From Anaerolineae bacterium (GTDB taxonomy: Bacteria; Chloroflexota; Anaerolineae; Aggregatilineales; Phototrophicaceae), in assembly GCA_017303635.1 (NCBI GenBank), contig JAFLCG010000013.1:62001-126000 (forward strand): a stretch of 64,000 nucleotides of DNA, given 5' to 3'. How positions within the stretch are numbered: the first letter of the stretch is position 1; every line of letters starts with the position of its first letter. Shown piece by piece: positions 51,074-59,665 of the stretch. Made by a program: the position numbers and the translations under genes. The notes beneath the pieces were generated by a model. That model made no database searches. It was not told the origin of the DNA and worked only from the letters and a program-made list of their open reading frames with translations.

Positions 51074-51274
51074 GTTTTTGATCGCGATCTGTGATATGGT
51101 AATTGAATACCCCGACCCTTTGCCCATCATCTTGTCCGCCGGGAGGATCAGCGCCGCCGCCGTCGCCGCCGCAAATAAGTGTGACGACAAGAGTCCACCA
51201 CAAAAGTCATTGAAAACACTGCGGGAAATCCATCTGGCTATCGGCTTTAAGCGATCGACTATCGACTAATCTGC

Positions 51275-51303
51275 TTGACAGCCGCCCGAAATCTCGTTAT
51301 CGT
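51275..51303 (+). promoter_or_regulatory. promoter of the trp operon
   Basis: A perfect TTGACA, 17-base spacer, then TATCGT. Transcription would start at about 51310, at the beginning of the T-box leader. Confidence 0.7.
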
Positions 51304-51310
51304 TACCTCT

Positions 51311-51597
51311 AATTCCATACATCGAAAGACGTTGATCCGGAAGAGTACACTTCAGAACCGTGTTTCAGAGAGCCGCCGGTAGCTGTGAAGGCGGTGCACA
51401 GGCTGAAGTCGAATGGGCCGGGGAGTCGTGCAGGCGAACATCGAGTAGCCTGTGCCGGAGGCGCACCGTTATCGAAGCGCAGGGTATCCCCCACTGGGGC
51501 GTACCTGTAATGAGCGAAGCCGCTTCAGAGCCGGCTTAAGCAAGGTGGCACCACGGGAAGCCCTTCTCGTCCTTGATGAGATGTGGGCTTTTTTGTT
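51311..51597 (+). promoter_or_regulatory. T-box leader (tRNA-Trp responsive) with terminator
   Basis: The leader contains AGAGTA (Stem I internal loop) and a GAATGG sequence at 51411-51416 that offers TGG (Trp) as the specifier codon at 51414-51416. The diagnostic T-box AAGGTGGCACCACG is at 51542-51556, followed by a hairpin GAAGCCC/GTGGGCTT and six T residues (51557-51595). Uncharged tRNA-Trp would stabilise the antiterminator and permit read-through into trpE. All genes downstream up to the next terminator would be induced by Trp starvation. Confidence 0.9.
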
Positions 51598-51627
51598 GGT
51601 TATTCACCCGGCAAAGGGGTTCTGAAG

Positions 51628-53148
51628 ATGATGCTGAACGCTGTGGCTGCTGCCCCCCGCGAAGACATTAAACCTGACCGTACTGCCGTCCATCGCCTGT
51701 TTGAACAGGGCGATCTGGTGCCCGTTTATCGTACCTTGCTTGCGGATCTGGAAACGCCGGTCTCGGTGTATCTCAAACTGGCGCAGATGGGCGCAGTCTC
51801 CTTTTTGCTCGAAAGTGTCGAAGGTGGCGAGCAGATCGGGCGCTATTCCTTCCTGGGTGTGAACCCCAAAGGTGTGATTACGGTCAAGGGCAATCAGGTC
51901 ACCCGCACTTTGCATGGCGTGACCACCACTCGCCCCCTTCAACCCGGTCAGGATCCGCTGACCGCCATCAAGCAGGAATTTGCTCGTGTTAAGCCGGTGG
52001 AAGTACCTGGATTGCCCCGTTTTGTTGGGGGGGCAGTCGGCTTCCTGAGCTATGATGTAGTGCGCCACTTTGAACGCCTGCCCGATACCGCTACGCGTGA
52101 AGTCGATGTACCGGAAGCCGCGTTTATGCTGCCGGACACGCTAGTGATCTTCGATCATGCCCGACACCAACTGATTGTGCTGGCGAATGCCCATAACTCC
52201 GGCGATCCTGATGCCGCCTATGATGATGCGGTTGAGCGGATTGATGCCATTGTTGATCTGCTGCGCGGGCCGTTGCCTGAACTCCCGGCACCGGTTGAAG
52301 CTGTTGAAACAGAGTTGCGTTCCAACATGCCCCGTGAACGTTATGAGCAGATGGTTCGTGACGGTAAGGAGTTCATTGCCGCCGGGGATGCCTTCCAGAT
52401 CGTCCTCTCTCAGCGTTTTAGTCGGCGCACCAATGCTCATCCACTCTCCATTTACCGTGCATTGCGGATGCTCAACCCATCGCCTTACATGTTCATGCTG
52501 CGCTTTGGTGATGATCTTAACCTGATCGGGGCATCGCCAGAGATGATGGTGCGTCTCGAAGACGGTGTAGCAACCGTCCGTCCCATCGCTGGAACGCGGA
52601 AGCGTGGCAAGAGCGAGGCCGAAGATGTGGAGTTGGAGACCGATCTTCTGGCAGACCCCAAAGAGCGTGCTGAACACGTTATGCTGGTAGACCTCGGTCG
52701 GAATGACCTCGGTCGGGTATGCGATTACGGCACGGTCAAGGTTGAGCGCATGATGTACATCGAACGTTATTCGCATGTGATGCATATCGTGAGCGAAGTG
52801 AACGGCAAAATCCGCGCTGGCATGGATGCCTTTGACCTGCTGAGGGCGACTTTCCCGGCAGGCACACTCAGTGGCGCACCCAAAGTGCGGGCTATGGAAA
52901 TCATCGAGGAGTTGGAAGGCACGCGGCGGGGTATTTATGGCGGGGCGGTTGGGTACTTCAGCTTCGACGGTTCGATGGATACCTGCATCACCATCCGCTC
53001 AGTTTTGCTACAGAATGGTCACGCCTATATTCAAGCGGGTGCCGGTATCGTAGCCGATAGCGATCCTGCCAGTGAGTACGAAGAAAGCGTCAATAAGGCG
53101 CGCGCGGTTGCGGTTGCCCTACAACATGCTGAACGCGGCTTCATATAG
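51628..53148 (+). CDS. trpE: anthranilate synthase component I
   Basis: 506 residues. The start is the ATG at 51628 behind AAAGGGG; the earlier GTG at 51583 lies inside the terminator hairpin. N-terminal feedback domain (SVYLKLAQMGAVSFLLESVEGGEQIGRYS) and chorismate-binding domain with FQIVLSQRFSRR, ASPEMMVRLEDG, IAGTRKRGK, DLGRNDLGRVC, GTLSGAPKVRAMEIIEELE, and QAGAGIVADSDP. It converts chorismate to anthranilate with TrpG. First gene after the T-box. Confidence 0.96.
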   Translation: MMLNAVAAAPREDIKPDRTAVHRLFEQGDLVPVYRTLLADLETPVSVYLKLAQMGAVSFLLESVEGGEQIGRYSFLGVNPKGVITVKGNQVTRTLHGVTTTRPLQPGQDPLTAIKQEFARVKPVEVPGLPRFVGGAVGFLSYDVVRHFERLPDTATREVDVPEAAFMLPDTLVIFDHARHQLIVLANAHNSGDPDAAYDDAVERIDAIVDLLRGPLPELPAPVEAVETELRSNMPRERYEQMVRDGKEFIAAGDAFQIVLSQRFSRRTNAHPLSIYRALRMLNPSPYMFMLRFGDDLNLIGASPEMMVRLEDGVATVRPIAGTRKRGKSEAEDVELETDLLADPKERAEHVMLVDLGRNDLGRVCDYGTVKVERMMYIERYSHVMHIVSEVNGKIRAGMDAFDLLRATFPAGTLSGAPKVRAMEIIEELEGTRRGIYGGAVGYFSFDGSMDTCITIRSVLLQNGHAYIQAGAGIVADSDPASEYEESVNKARAVAVALQHAERGFI

Positions 53149-53218
53149 TCAGTTAGATTGAGTCAATCGTAAAGTCGAAATCAGGCGGTCATAGAACCAG
53201 CCTGAAACAGGAGGGGAA

Positions 53219-53866
53219 ATGTCAATCAAGCGTGTGGTTTTCATCCGACCGGGTGAGACCGATTGGAACCGGGATGAACGGCATCAAGGCAATGTGGCGA
53301 TCCCGCTGAACGAACACGGTCGTCAACAGGCGCGGCGGTTGGCGAATTACATCCGCAATATGGGCATCACTGCCCTGTATACCAGCGATACGAAACGTGC
53401 ACTGGAGACGGCCGAGTTATTGGCAGAACGCCTCGGTTTTGCGCCGATAGTAGATGCGCGTTTAAGAGAGCGTGAGATTGGCCTCTGGCAGGGATTGACC
53501 AAGGATGAGATGGAAACCTGGTATCCGGCGGAATATGCCAAACTCCGGGCAGACCCACAGGGTTATGCGGTGCCGGGGGGTGAGTCGCGGGCTGATGTCC
53601 AAAAGCGTATGGTCGCTTTCTTCGAAGAGCTACAACAGAAAGAGCAGGGGGAAACTGTCGGCATTCTCTCACATACAACGGCTATCCATGAATTGTTGGA
53701 AGTGTTGACGCCGGGGCGGTCGAGCGATGACATCATTGTAACCAATACCTCGGTGACGACTATTCGCCATGATGCTGCGGGTTGGTCGTTGATTACTTCC
53801 AATGACATCTCGCATCTGGAAGGCTTGGCGACACGGCGTGCATCCGAACTGGAGGATAATCGATGA
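53219..53866 (+). CDS. histidine-phosphatase-like protein with RPG in place of RHG
   Basis: 215 residues behind GAGGGGAA. The phosphoglycerate-mutase-like fold is plain: FIRPGETDWNRDERHQGN at the N-terminus, TALYTSDTKRALETAELLAE, LREREIGLWQGL, GGESRADVQKR and ILSHTTAIHELLEVL. The catalytic nucleophile His of the RHG motif is Pro here (codon CCG, confirmed in the DNA), while the second His (SHTT) is kept. Ordinary phosphatase chemistry is therefore doubtful. It is placed within the trp operon between trpE and trpG, overlapping trpG by four bases. Confidence 0.85.
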   Translation: MSIKRVVFIRPGETDWNRDERHQGNVAIPLNEHGRQQARRLANYIRNMGITALYTSDTKRALETAELLAERLGFAPIVDARLREREIGLWQGLTKDEMETWYPAEYAKLRADPQGYAVPGGESRADVQKRMVAFFEELQQKEQGETVGILSHTTAIHELLEVLTPGRSSDDIIVTNTSVTTIRHDAAGWSLITSNDISHLEGLATRRASELEDNR

Positions 53867-54450
53867 TTCTGGTGATTGATAACTATGACAGCTTTACCTA
53901 TAACCTCGTTCAGCAGATGGGCGAGTTCGGAGCGGATCTGTGTGTCATCCGCAATGACCAGATTACGCTTAATGAGATTCGTGGGCTGAACCCCTCGCAT
54001 ATCGTCATTTCCCCCGGCCCTGGCGACCCTGATGACAGCGGCGTGTCGTTGGATGTGCTGCGCGAACTCAGCGGTGTTACGCCGATTCTTGGGGTCTGTC
54101 TGGGTCATCAGGCCATCGGCCAGGTGTTTGGTGGCGTGGTCAAGCGTGCACCGCGCCTGATGCACGGCAAGACCAGCATGATCCAGCATACCGGCGATGC
54201 CATGTTCGACGGCTTGCCGAATCCTTTTGAAGCTACCCGGTATCACAGCTTGATCGTTGAACGGGAAACGCTGCCGGATTCACTCCTCATCACAGCAGAA
54301 ACGGCTGAGGGAGAAATTATGGGTTTGCGCCACCGGGAGTATCCTGTTTACGGGGTGCAGTTCCATCCCGAGAGCATCTTGACCACCTATGGCCCGCGCA
54401 TATTGCAGAATTTCCTGAATGTGTCTATTCCCGAAAAGGTGTTAGCGTAA
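53863..54450 (+). CDS. trpG: anthranilate synthase component II (glutamine amidotransferase)
   Basis: 195 residues. Class I amidotransferase: MILVIDNYDSFTYNLVQ, PGPGDPDDSG, catalytic Cys in GVCLGHQAIGQVFGG, and the His-Glu pair in VYGVQFHPESILTTYG. It supplies ammonia to TrpE. Sequence also fits PabA, but the trp context favours TrpG. Its start overlaps the upstream gene by four bases and the trpS gene starts directly after its stop. Confidence 0.93.
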   Translation: MILVIDNYDSFTYNLVQQMGEFGADLCVIRNDQITLNEIRGLNPSHIVISPGPGDPDDSGVSLDVLRELSGVTPILGVCLGHQAIGQVFGGVVKRAPRLMHGKTSMIQHTGDAMFDGLPNPFEATRYHSLIVERETLPDSLLITAETAEGEIMGLRHREYPVYGVQFHPESILTTYGPRILQNFLNVSIPEKVLA

Positions 54451-55488
54451 ATGTCCGTAATCGACCAAACCGCCCCGATGCCATCAACCAAGGTGCAAAG
54501 CCGCAAGGTAGTACTTTCCGGTGTGCAACCGACCGGGGTTTTGCACATTGGGAACTACATCGGTGCCTTGAGCCTATGGGCGCAGGAGCAGGTCAAGTAT
54601 CAGAATTACTTCATGATCGTTGACCTCCATGCGCTAACTATTCCTGAAAATATCAAAGCAGAAACACTGCGTGCCAACGCTCGCACTGTGGCGGCCTTGT
54701 ATATTGCCTGTGGGATCGATCCGGAAGACTCGGTCATCTTCTTACAATCCCAGGTACCTGCCCATCCCTACCTGGCCTGGATTCTGACCTGCTGCACGCC
54801 GATGGGCTGGCTGGAACGCATGACCCAGTTTAAGACCAAGTCCGAGCAGGCAGAAACGGTTGGGACGGGTCTGTTTGTCTATCCTGCTCTGCAGGCGGCC
54901 GATATTCTGCTCTATCATGCGGATTATGTGCCGGTGGGTGAGGATCAACGTCAGCATATCGAGTTGACCCGCGATATTGCTCAACGGTTTAACAACATGT
55001 TCGGCGAATATTTGAAGCTGCCGGAAGGGCTTTATCGCAAAAGTGGGGCGCGAGTCATGGGCTTTGACGATCCCACTGCCAAGATGAGCAAGAGCCTGGC
55101 TGAGACACGCAAAGGTCATGCCATCACCTTGCTCGATCCGCCCAATGTGATCAAAAAGACCATTATGGGAGCCGTGACCGACCCTGGCTCAGAGACGCGC
55201 TTTGACCATGCGTCACCTGGCGTTCGTAATCTGCTGGAACTCTACGAAGTGCTGACCAAAGAATCGCGGCCGGCTATCGAGGAGAAGTTCGGTGGTAAGG
55301 GCTATGGTTTCCTCAAAAAGACCTTGGTCGAAACGGTGACAGAAGCGCTCCGCCCCATTCAGGAAAAGTATCAGGAAATCACATCTGACCCGGCTTACCT
55401 GGATGGCGTGCTGGCGCGCGGTGCCGAACGGGCCAATGCGGTAGCCAGCAAGACCTTGGAAGATGTCCGGCAGTTAGTGGGGGTTTGA
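54451..55488 (+). CDS. trpS: tryptophanyl-tRNA synthetase
   Basis: 345 residues. Class I signatures: PTGVLHIGNYIGAL (HIGH motif as HIGN), and KMSKS in the segment DPTAKMSKSLAETRKGH. Bacterial TrpRS features YPALQAADILLY, VGEDQRQHIELTRDIAQRFN. It charges tRNA-Trp, the very molecule sensed by the T-box upstream, which links synthetase level to its own substrate state. The gene starts directly at the stop of trpG (TAAATG) and precedes trpD by three bases. Confidence 0.96.
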   Translation: MSVIDQTAPMPSTKVQSRKVVLSGVQPTGVLHIGNYIGALSLWAQEQVKYQNYFMIVDLHALTIPENIKAETLRANARTVAALYIACGIDPEDSVIFLQSQVPAHPYLAWILTCCTPMGWLERMTQFKTKSEQAETVGTGLFVYPALQAADILLYHADYVPVGEDQRQHIELTRDIAQRFNNMFGEYLKLPEGLYRKSGARVMGFDDPTAKMSKSLAETRKGHAITLLDPPNVIKKTIMGAVTDPGSETRFDHASPGVRNLLELYEVLTKESRPAIEEKFGGKGYGFLKKTLVETVTEALRPIQEKYQEITSDPAYLDGVLARGAERANAVASKTLEDVRQLVGV

Positions 55489-55491
55489 CCA

Positions 55492-56526
55492 ATGGATATT
55501 CAACGCGCAATTGATGTCCTCAGCCGCTTTGGACATTTGCAGGAAGACGAAGCGGAAGCCGTCATGAATCAGATCATGTCCGGCGGGGCGACTGATGCCC
55601 AGATCGGCGCTTACCTGATGGCCTTGCGGATGAAGGGTGAAACCGCCGATGAGATCACCGGCAGCGCCCGCGCCATGCGGGCCAATGCCGAGCGCGTGCC
55701 AACCTCTGTGGATGGATCGCAATTGTTGGATACCTGCGGTACGGGCGGCGACCGTTCAGGGACGTTCAACATCAGCACCACGGTGGCTTTTGTTGCTGCT
55801 GGCGCGGGAGTGAAGGTTGCCAAGCACGGCAACCGTGCAGCCAGCAGCAAGTGCGGCAGCGCGGATGTATTGGGTGAATTGGGGGTCAATCTGGACCTCA
55901 CCCCTCAGCAGGTTGGTCTATGCGTCGATGAAGTGGGCATTGGGTTCCTGTTTGCGCCAAAGCTTCATCCGGCCATGAAACACGCGATTGGCCCGCGCCG
56001 TCAAATGGGGGTGCGTACCATCTTTAACCTGCTTGGCCCGCTCACGAATCCGGCTGGCGCAAAACGACAGTTGCTCGGCGTGTTTGCGGCTGATCTCACC
56101 CCCATGCTGGCTCATGTCCTTGGTGCATTGGGTACGGAATCGGCCATGATTGTCAGTGGCTATGGTGGCCTGGATGAGTTGACCACGACCGGCCCGAATA
56201 CAGTGAGCCATTTTAGAGATGGTGCGGTGCGGACGTATGAGTTTGACCCGCGTGATTACGGCTTTTCTGGAGCCAATATTGCGGACTTGCTGGGTGATGA
56301 TGCGCCGACCAATGCGCGCATCCTGCGTGGTGTACTGGCGGGAACCGTCAGGGATGCCAAGCGCGATGTGGTGGTATTGAATGCGGGCGCGGCGTTGATG
56401 GCTGCCGGGCAGGTGGATGACCTGAAAGCCGGTATCCAGCGGGCAAGTGAAGCCATCGATAGTGGTGCGGCGCTGGGTAAGCTGGATGCGCTCATCCTGT
56501 ATTCGCGGAGCCTGCAACCCTCATGA
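55492..56526 (+). CDS. trpD: anthranilate phosphoribosyltransferase
   Basis: 344 residues. The signature LLDTCGTGGDRSGTFNISTTVAFVAAGAGVKVAKHGNRAASSKCGSADVLGELG (read from about residue 78) is decisive: KHGN and the GTGGD phosphate loop are both present. Later FAPKLHPAMKHAIGPRRQMGVRTIFNLLGPLTNP also matches. It joins anthranilate to PRPP. Start ATG follows the trpS stop by three bases, and the stop overlaps trpC by four. Confidence 0.96.
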   Translation: MDIQRAIDVLSRFGHLQEDEAEAVMNQIMSGGATDAQIGAYLMALRMKGETADEITGSARAMRANAERVPTSVDGSQLLDTCGTGGDRSGTFNISTTVAFVAAGAGVKVAKHGNRAASSKCGSADVLGELGVNLDLTPQQVGLCVDEVGIGFLFAPKLHPAMKHAIGPRRQMGVRTIFNLLGPLTNPAGAKRQLLGVFAADLTPMLAHVLGALGTESAMIVSGYGGLDELTTTGPNTVSHFRDGAVRTYEFDPRDYGFSGANIADLLGDDAPTNARILRGVLAGTVRDAKRDVVVLNAGAALMAAGQVDDLKAGIQRASEAIDSGAALGKLDALILYSRSLQPS

Positions 56527-57341
56527 GCGCCGGATTCGTCAAGACCGATACCATTCTCGATCAGATACTGGCGCACAAGCAGCTTGAAGTCGCTAATCGT
56601 GAACGCCAGCGCTCCATTCTTGAGGTACAACGGCACGCCCAGGCTGTTGCTGGGCCGCTGGATTTTGTCGGCGGCCTTCATCGCTCGACGGTTGCCTTGA
56701 TTGCCGAGGTGAAAAAAGCCTCTCCCAGTAAAGGCGTTCTGATCGAGAACTTTGATCCCCAGGCATTGGCGCGGACCTACGCTGAAAATGGCGCTGCGGC
56801 CATCTCGGTGCTGGCGGATGAGAAGTTTTTTCAGGGTAGGCTGGGTTATCTGGATCAGGTGCGGCAGGTGACACCTGTTCCCATTTTATGCAAGGAATTT
56901 ATCCTCGACCCCTATCAGGTCTATGAGGCACGTGAGCATCAGGCCGACGCGGTCTTGCTGATTGTCATGGCGCTGGAAGATGCGCAGTTGGTCGATCTAC
57001 ATGCCCTTATCCGGGAGCTGGGCATGGCGGCATTGGTCGAAGTCCACAATGAAGATGAACTGGATCGCGCCATGAAGATCGGCGCAACGCTCATTGGTGT
57101 CAATAACCGCGATCTGCGGACGTTTCAGGAGGACCTGAGTATCACCGGTCGCGTTGCCAAACGGGTTCCTGCCGGTGTGACCTTGGTCGCCGAAAGCGCG
57201 ATTCGGACTTCAGCGGATGTTCGGCGGATGGGTGAACTGGGTGCCCATGCAGTTTTGGTCGGTGAAGGACTGGTCAAATCTGCGGATATTAGCGGGCAGG
57301 TGCGGGCGTTCAGTAGTCAACCCAGAGGTAGTGCAGCATGA
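56523..57341 (+). CDS. trpC: indole-3-glycerol phosphate synthase
   Basis: 272 residues. TIM barrel with the catalytic residues of TrpC: VALIAEVKKASPSKGVLIENFDP (Lys pair), AAAISVLADEKFFQGRLGYL, VPILCKEFILDPYQVYEARE, ALVEVHNEDEL, IGVNNRDLRTF, and LVAESAIRTSADV. It closes the indole ring after rearrangement of CdRP. Overlaps trpD by four bases and trpF by four. Confidence 0.96.
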   Translation: MSAGFVKTDTILDQILAHKQLEVANRERQRSILEVQRHAQAVAGPLDFVGGLHRSTVALIAEVKKASPSKGVLIENFDPQALARTYAENGAAAISVLADEKFFQGRLGYLDQVRQVTPVPILCKEFILDPYQVYEAREHQADAVLLIVMALEDAQLVDLHALIRELGMAALVEVHNEDELDRAMKIGATLIGVNNRDLRTFQEDLSITGRVAKRVPAGVTLVAESAIRTSADVRRMGELGAHAVLVGEGLVKSADISGQVRAFSSQPRGSAA

Positions 57342-57997
57342 TTGTCAAAATCTGCGGCATCACCACCTATGAGGATGCGCTTCTGGCTTCTGAAGCAGGT
57401 GCAGATATGCTCGGCTTTAACTTCTTCAAGAAGTCCCCGCGTTACCTGACGCCGGAAGCCGCCACACTGATCTGTGATCGGTTGCGCGCGGAACTGGGTG
57501 AACGTTGCCCGCTCTTGATTGGTCTGTTCGTCAATGAATTGGTCGCCCTGATTTCAGCCATCACACGGCAGGTGGGGCTGGATGCTGCTCAACTCCACGG
57601 CGATGAGTCCGAAGCCCTGCTCAAGGAATTGCGCGGCATCGGCTTCAAGGCCATTCGCCCGCAGGATAAGGCTCAGGCGTTGGATGATGCCGCTTACTTC
57701 AAAGGGACGATGCCAACTGATGATCGCTTGCCCTCGCTGCTGGTAGACGCCTATCACCCGAAGCTCTACGGCGGCACTGGGGAGAGTGCCAGCACCGAGG
57801 TGGCGCTAGCGGTCAAAGCTGTGGCTCCACGAATGATGTTGGCAGGTGGCCTGACACCGGAGAATATCGCCGGGCGCATCCAGGTGATTCAACCCTGGGG
57901 AGTAGACGTTTCCAGCGGGGTTGAGTTGCCTGATCAGCCAGGGAAGAAAGATGCGGCGAAGGTGAAGACCTTCATCGCGGCAGCGCGAGGTGCCTGA
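57338..57997 (+). CDS. trpF: phosphoribosylanthranilate isomerase
   Basis: 219 residues. IVKICGITTYEDALLASEAGADMLGF has the catalytic Cys; later DAAQLHGDE, VDAYHPKLYGGTGE (catalytic Asp, phosphate loop), LAGGLTPENIAGRIQVIQPWGVDVSSGVE completes the TIM barrel. It converts PRA to CdRP, the substrate of TrpC. Overlaps trpC (ATGA) and its stop shares a base with the start of the Nudix gene. Confidence 0.96.
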   Translation: MIVKICGITTYEDALLASEAGADMLGFNFFKKSPRYLTPEAATLICDRLRAELGERCPLLIGLFVNELVALISAITRQVGLDAAQLHGDESEALLKELRGIGFKAIRPQDKAQALDDAAYFKGTMPTDDRLPSLLVDAYHPKLYGGTGESASTEVALAVKAVAPRMMLAGGLTPENIAGRIQVIQPWGVDVSSGVELPDQPGKKDAAKVKTFIAAARGA

Positions 57998-58623
57998 TGG
58001 TGGAAATGCTGGACATTTACGACGAGAACTTGCGACCCCTCGGTGTGAAAGACCGGGACGCGGTTCATCGGGATGGTGATTGGCACCGTGTCTTTCACTG
58101 CTGGGTGATCTATCGCGACCCAGTTGAGGGCGATGTGTTGGTTGTACAGCGACGCGGCGCGCTCAAAAAGACCTTCCCCAACTACCTGGATGTGACGGCA
58201 GCCGGCCATTTCACGGCTGGCGAAACCATGCGGGACGGTGTCCGTGAAGTTCAGGAAGAACTCGGCATCAAAGTACATTTTGAAGACTTGATTCCATTGG
58301 GGCGACGTTTAGATGTGGCTCGCTACGGTGAATTGATTGACCGCGAATTTACCGATTGCTTCTTGTGCATCTACCGCCAGCCGATCGGCGCCTATCAAGT
58401 GCAGCGGTCGGAGGTGGCGGGCTTGGTCGCCGTGCCGATTGACGCCGCTATCGACCTGTGCGAAGGGCGGCGTGCATCGCTCACCTGTCAGGCTGCGGGG
58501 TTGGAGTCGCCGACGCTCAAGGTGACATTGGACGATTTTGTCCCTCGTGTCGATGCCTATCTCTACAAGGTGCTGTTGCTGGCGAAACGTTGCTTGAACG
58601 GGGAACGCTCTCTGGCGGTGTGA
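57997..58623 (+). CDS. Nudix hydrolase, isopentenyl-diphosphate isomerase-like subfamily
   Basis: 208 residues. Start LDIYDENLRPLGVKDRDAVHRDGDWHRVFHCWV, and the Nudix box AGHFTAGETMRDGVREVQEELGI. The box is one residue shorter than the classical spacing between Glu and REE, which is a feature I believe occurs in the IPP-isomerase-like Nudix branch. Substrate unknown; many such enzymes cleave nucleoside diphosphates. It starts at the trpF stop, so it is translated with the trp genes. Confidence 0.82.
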   Translation: MVEMLDIYDENLRPLGVKDRDAVHRDGDWHRVFHCWVIYRDPVEGDVLVVQRRGALKKTFPNYLDVTAAGHFTAGETMRDGVREVQEELGIKVHFEDLIPLGRRLDVARYGELIDREFTDCFLCIYRQPIGAYQVQRSEVAGLVAVPIDAAIDLCEGRRASLTCQAAGLESPTLKVTLDDFVPRVDAYLYKVLLLAKRCLNGERSLAV

Positions 58624-58645
58624 AGTGCTTATATAGGAAGAGCTT

Positions 58646-59656
58646 ATGTCTTCTATCATTTGGTCTGGCGGTGAGATTTACAATCTGGTTGAGTACGCTG
58701 ATGAGCGTGACCTTGAGAAGGCGATTCTGGAAGTCCGTTCAGAGCTGTTTGGATTAAGCAGGATATATCTCGATGTAAAGAAAAAAATCGGTCAAAAGGG
58801 GAGCCAACGGAATATTCCTGATGGCTATTTAGTTGATTTGAGTGGTAGCAAACCCCTTTTATTTGTCGTTGAGAATGAACTGGCAGTACATGATCCTTTA
58901 CGTCATGTGGCTGTTCAAATCCTTCAGTTTTCGCTGTCATTTGAATCGGAGCCTCGAACTGTTCGAACCATCGTTTTTGATGCCATAAATTCTGATTCTG
59001 TTGCCAAGTCACAGTGCGAAGACTATGTGAGGCGCAATCATTTTCGCAATCTCGATCACCTCATTGATGTGATGGTGTTTGAGTCGCCCTTTGCTGCTCT
59101 GGTCATTATCGACTCGATACCTGACAAGCTGGAGAAAATTCTAGCAGAGAAGTTCCGATTTGGCGTCGAAGTGTTGTCTTTGGCACGCTATGAAAACGCC
59201 AGCGGCAAACGCCTATACTTCTTTGAGCCATTTCTTTCTGATATTCCTATTCCAGTGCGGGATACAGGCTCTCAATCTAATGGGCGCGTAGAGACAATCG
59301 AGATTGATACGGTTGTTGTTCCAGCGCATTCTGAAGGTTTTCAGCGAGCATTCCTGGGTGAAAACAATTGGCATGCTATTAGAATTCATGGCACTGTTCG
59401 GCCACAGATCAAATACATTGCGGCTTACCAGATTCGCCCCATTTCAGCCATTACCCATGTCGCGCCTGTAAGGTCAATTGAACCTTATGGGGATGAAGGT
59501 AAATACATCGTTTACTTCGCAGAACCAGCCAAGGAAATCACGCCTGTACCCATGTTGAAGAATGGGAAGATCAAAACGTTCCAGAATTTGCGCTATACCA
59601 CGCTTGACCGCCTTATGAGTGCATCTAACCTCGATGAAGTTTTTTTTGAACGATAG
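58646..59656 (+). CDS. PD-(D/E)XK-nuclease-like protein embedded in the trp operon
   Basis: 336 residues; AGGAAGAG upstream of the ATG. No membrane segment. The N-terminal part (about 50-100) reads NIPDGYLVDLSGSKPLLFVVENELAVHDPLRHV. This gives a D (59) and E-x-E (76-78) typical of a PD-(D/E)XK nuclease core, with ELAVHDP following. The C-terminal half is unassigned. The codon style is clearly more AT-rich than the neighbouring trp genes (by eye), suggesting recent acquisition. It sits between Nudix and trpB with small gaps, and its stop is ten bases before trpB. Function unproven. Confidence 0.68.
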   Translation: MSSIIWSGGEIYNLVEYADERDLEKAILEVRSELFGLSRIYLDVKKKIGQKGSQRNIPDGYLVDLSGSKPLLFVVENELAVHDPLRHVAVQILQFSLSFESEPRTVRTIVFDAINSDSVAKSQCEDYVRRNHFRNLDHLIDVMVFESPFAALVIIDSIPDKLEKILAEKFRFGVEVLSLARYENASGKRLYFFEPFLSDIPIPVRDTGSQSNGRVETIEIDTVVVPAHSEGFQRAFLGENNWHAIRIHGTVRPQIKYIAAYQIRPISAITHVAPVRSIEPYGDEGKYIVYFAEPAKEITPVPMLKNGKIKTFQNLRYTTLDRLMSASNLDEVFFER

Positions 59657-59665
59657 GATGAGTTA

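Noticed and set aside
51078..51269. Open frame with GCC-coded Ala run upstream of the T-box
   Set aside because: No ribosome-binding site, and both strands are open through the GCC repeat, a typical artefact of simple GC repeats.
54451..55488. trpS as a misplaced copy or second synthetase (TrpRS2)
   Set aside because: It is a full-length normal TrpRS with HIGN and KMSKS, and its position under the T-box is biologically sensible. Whether another copy exists elsewhere cannot be seen.
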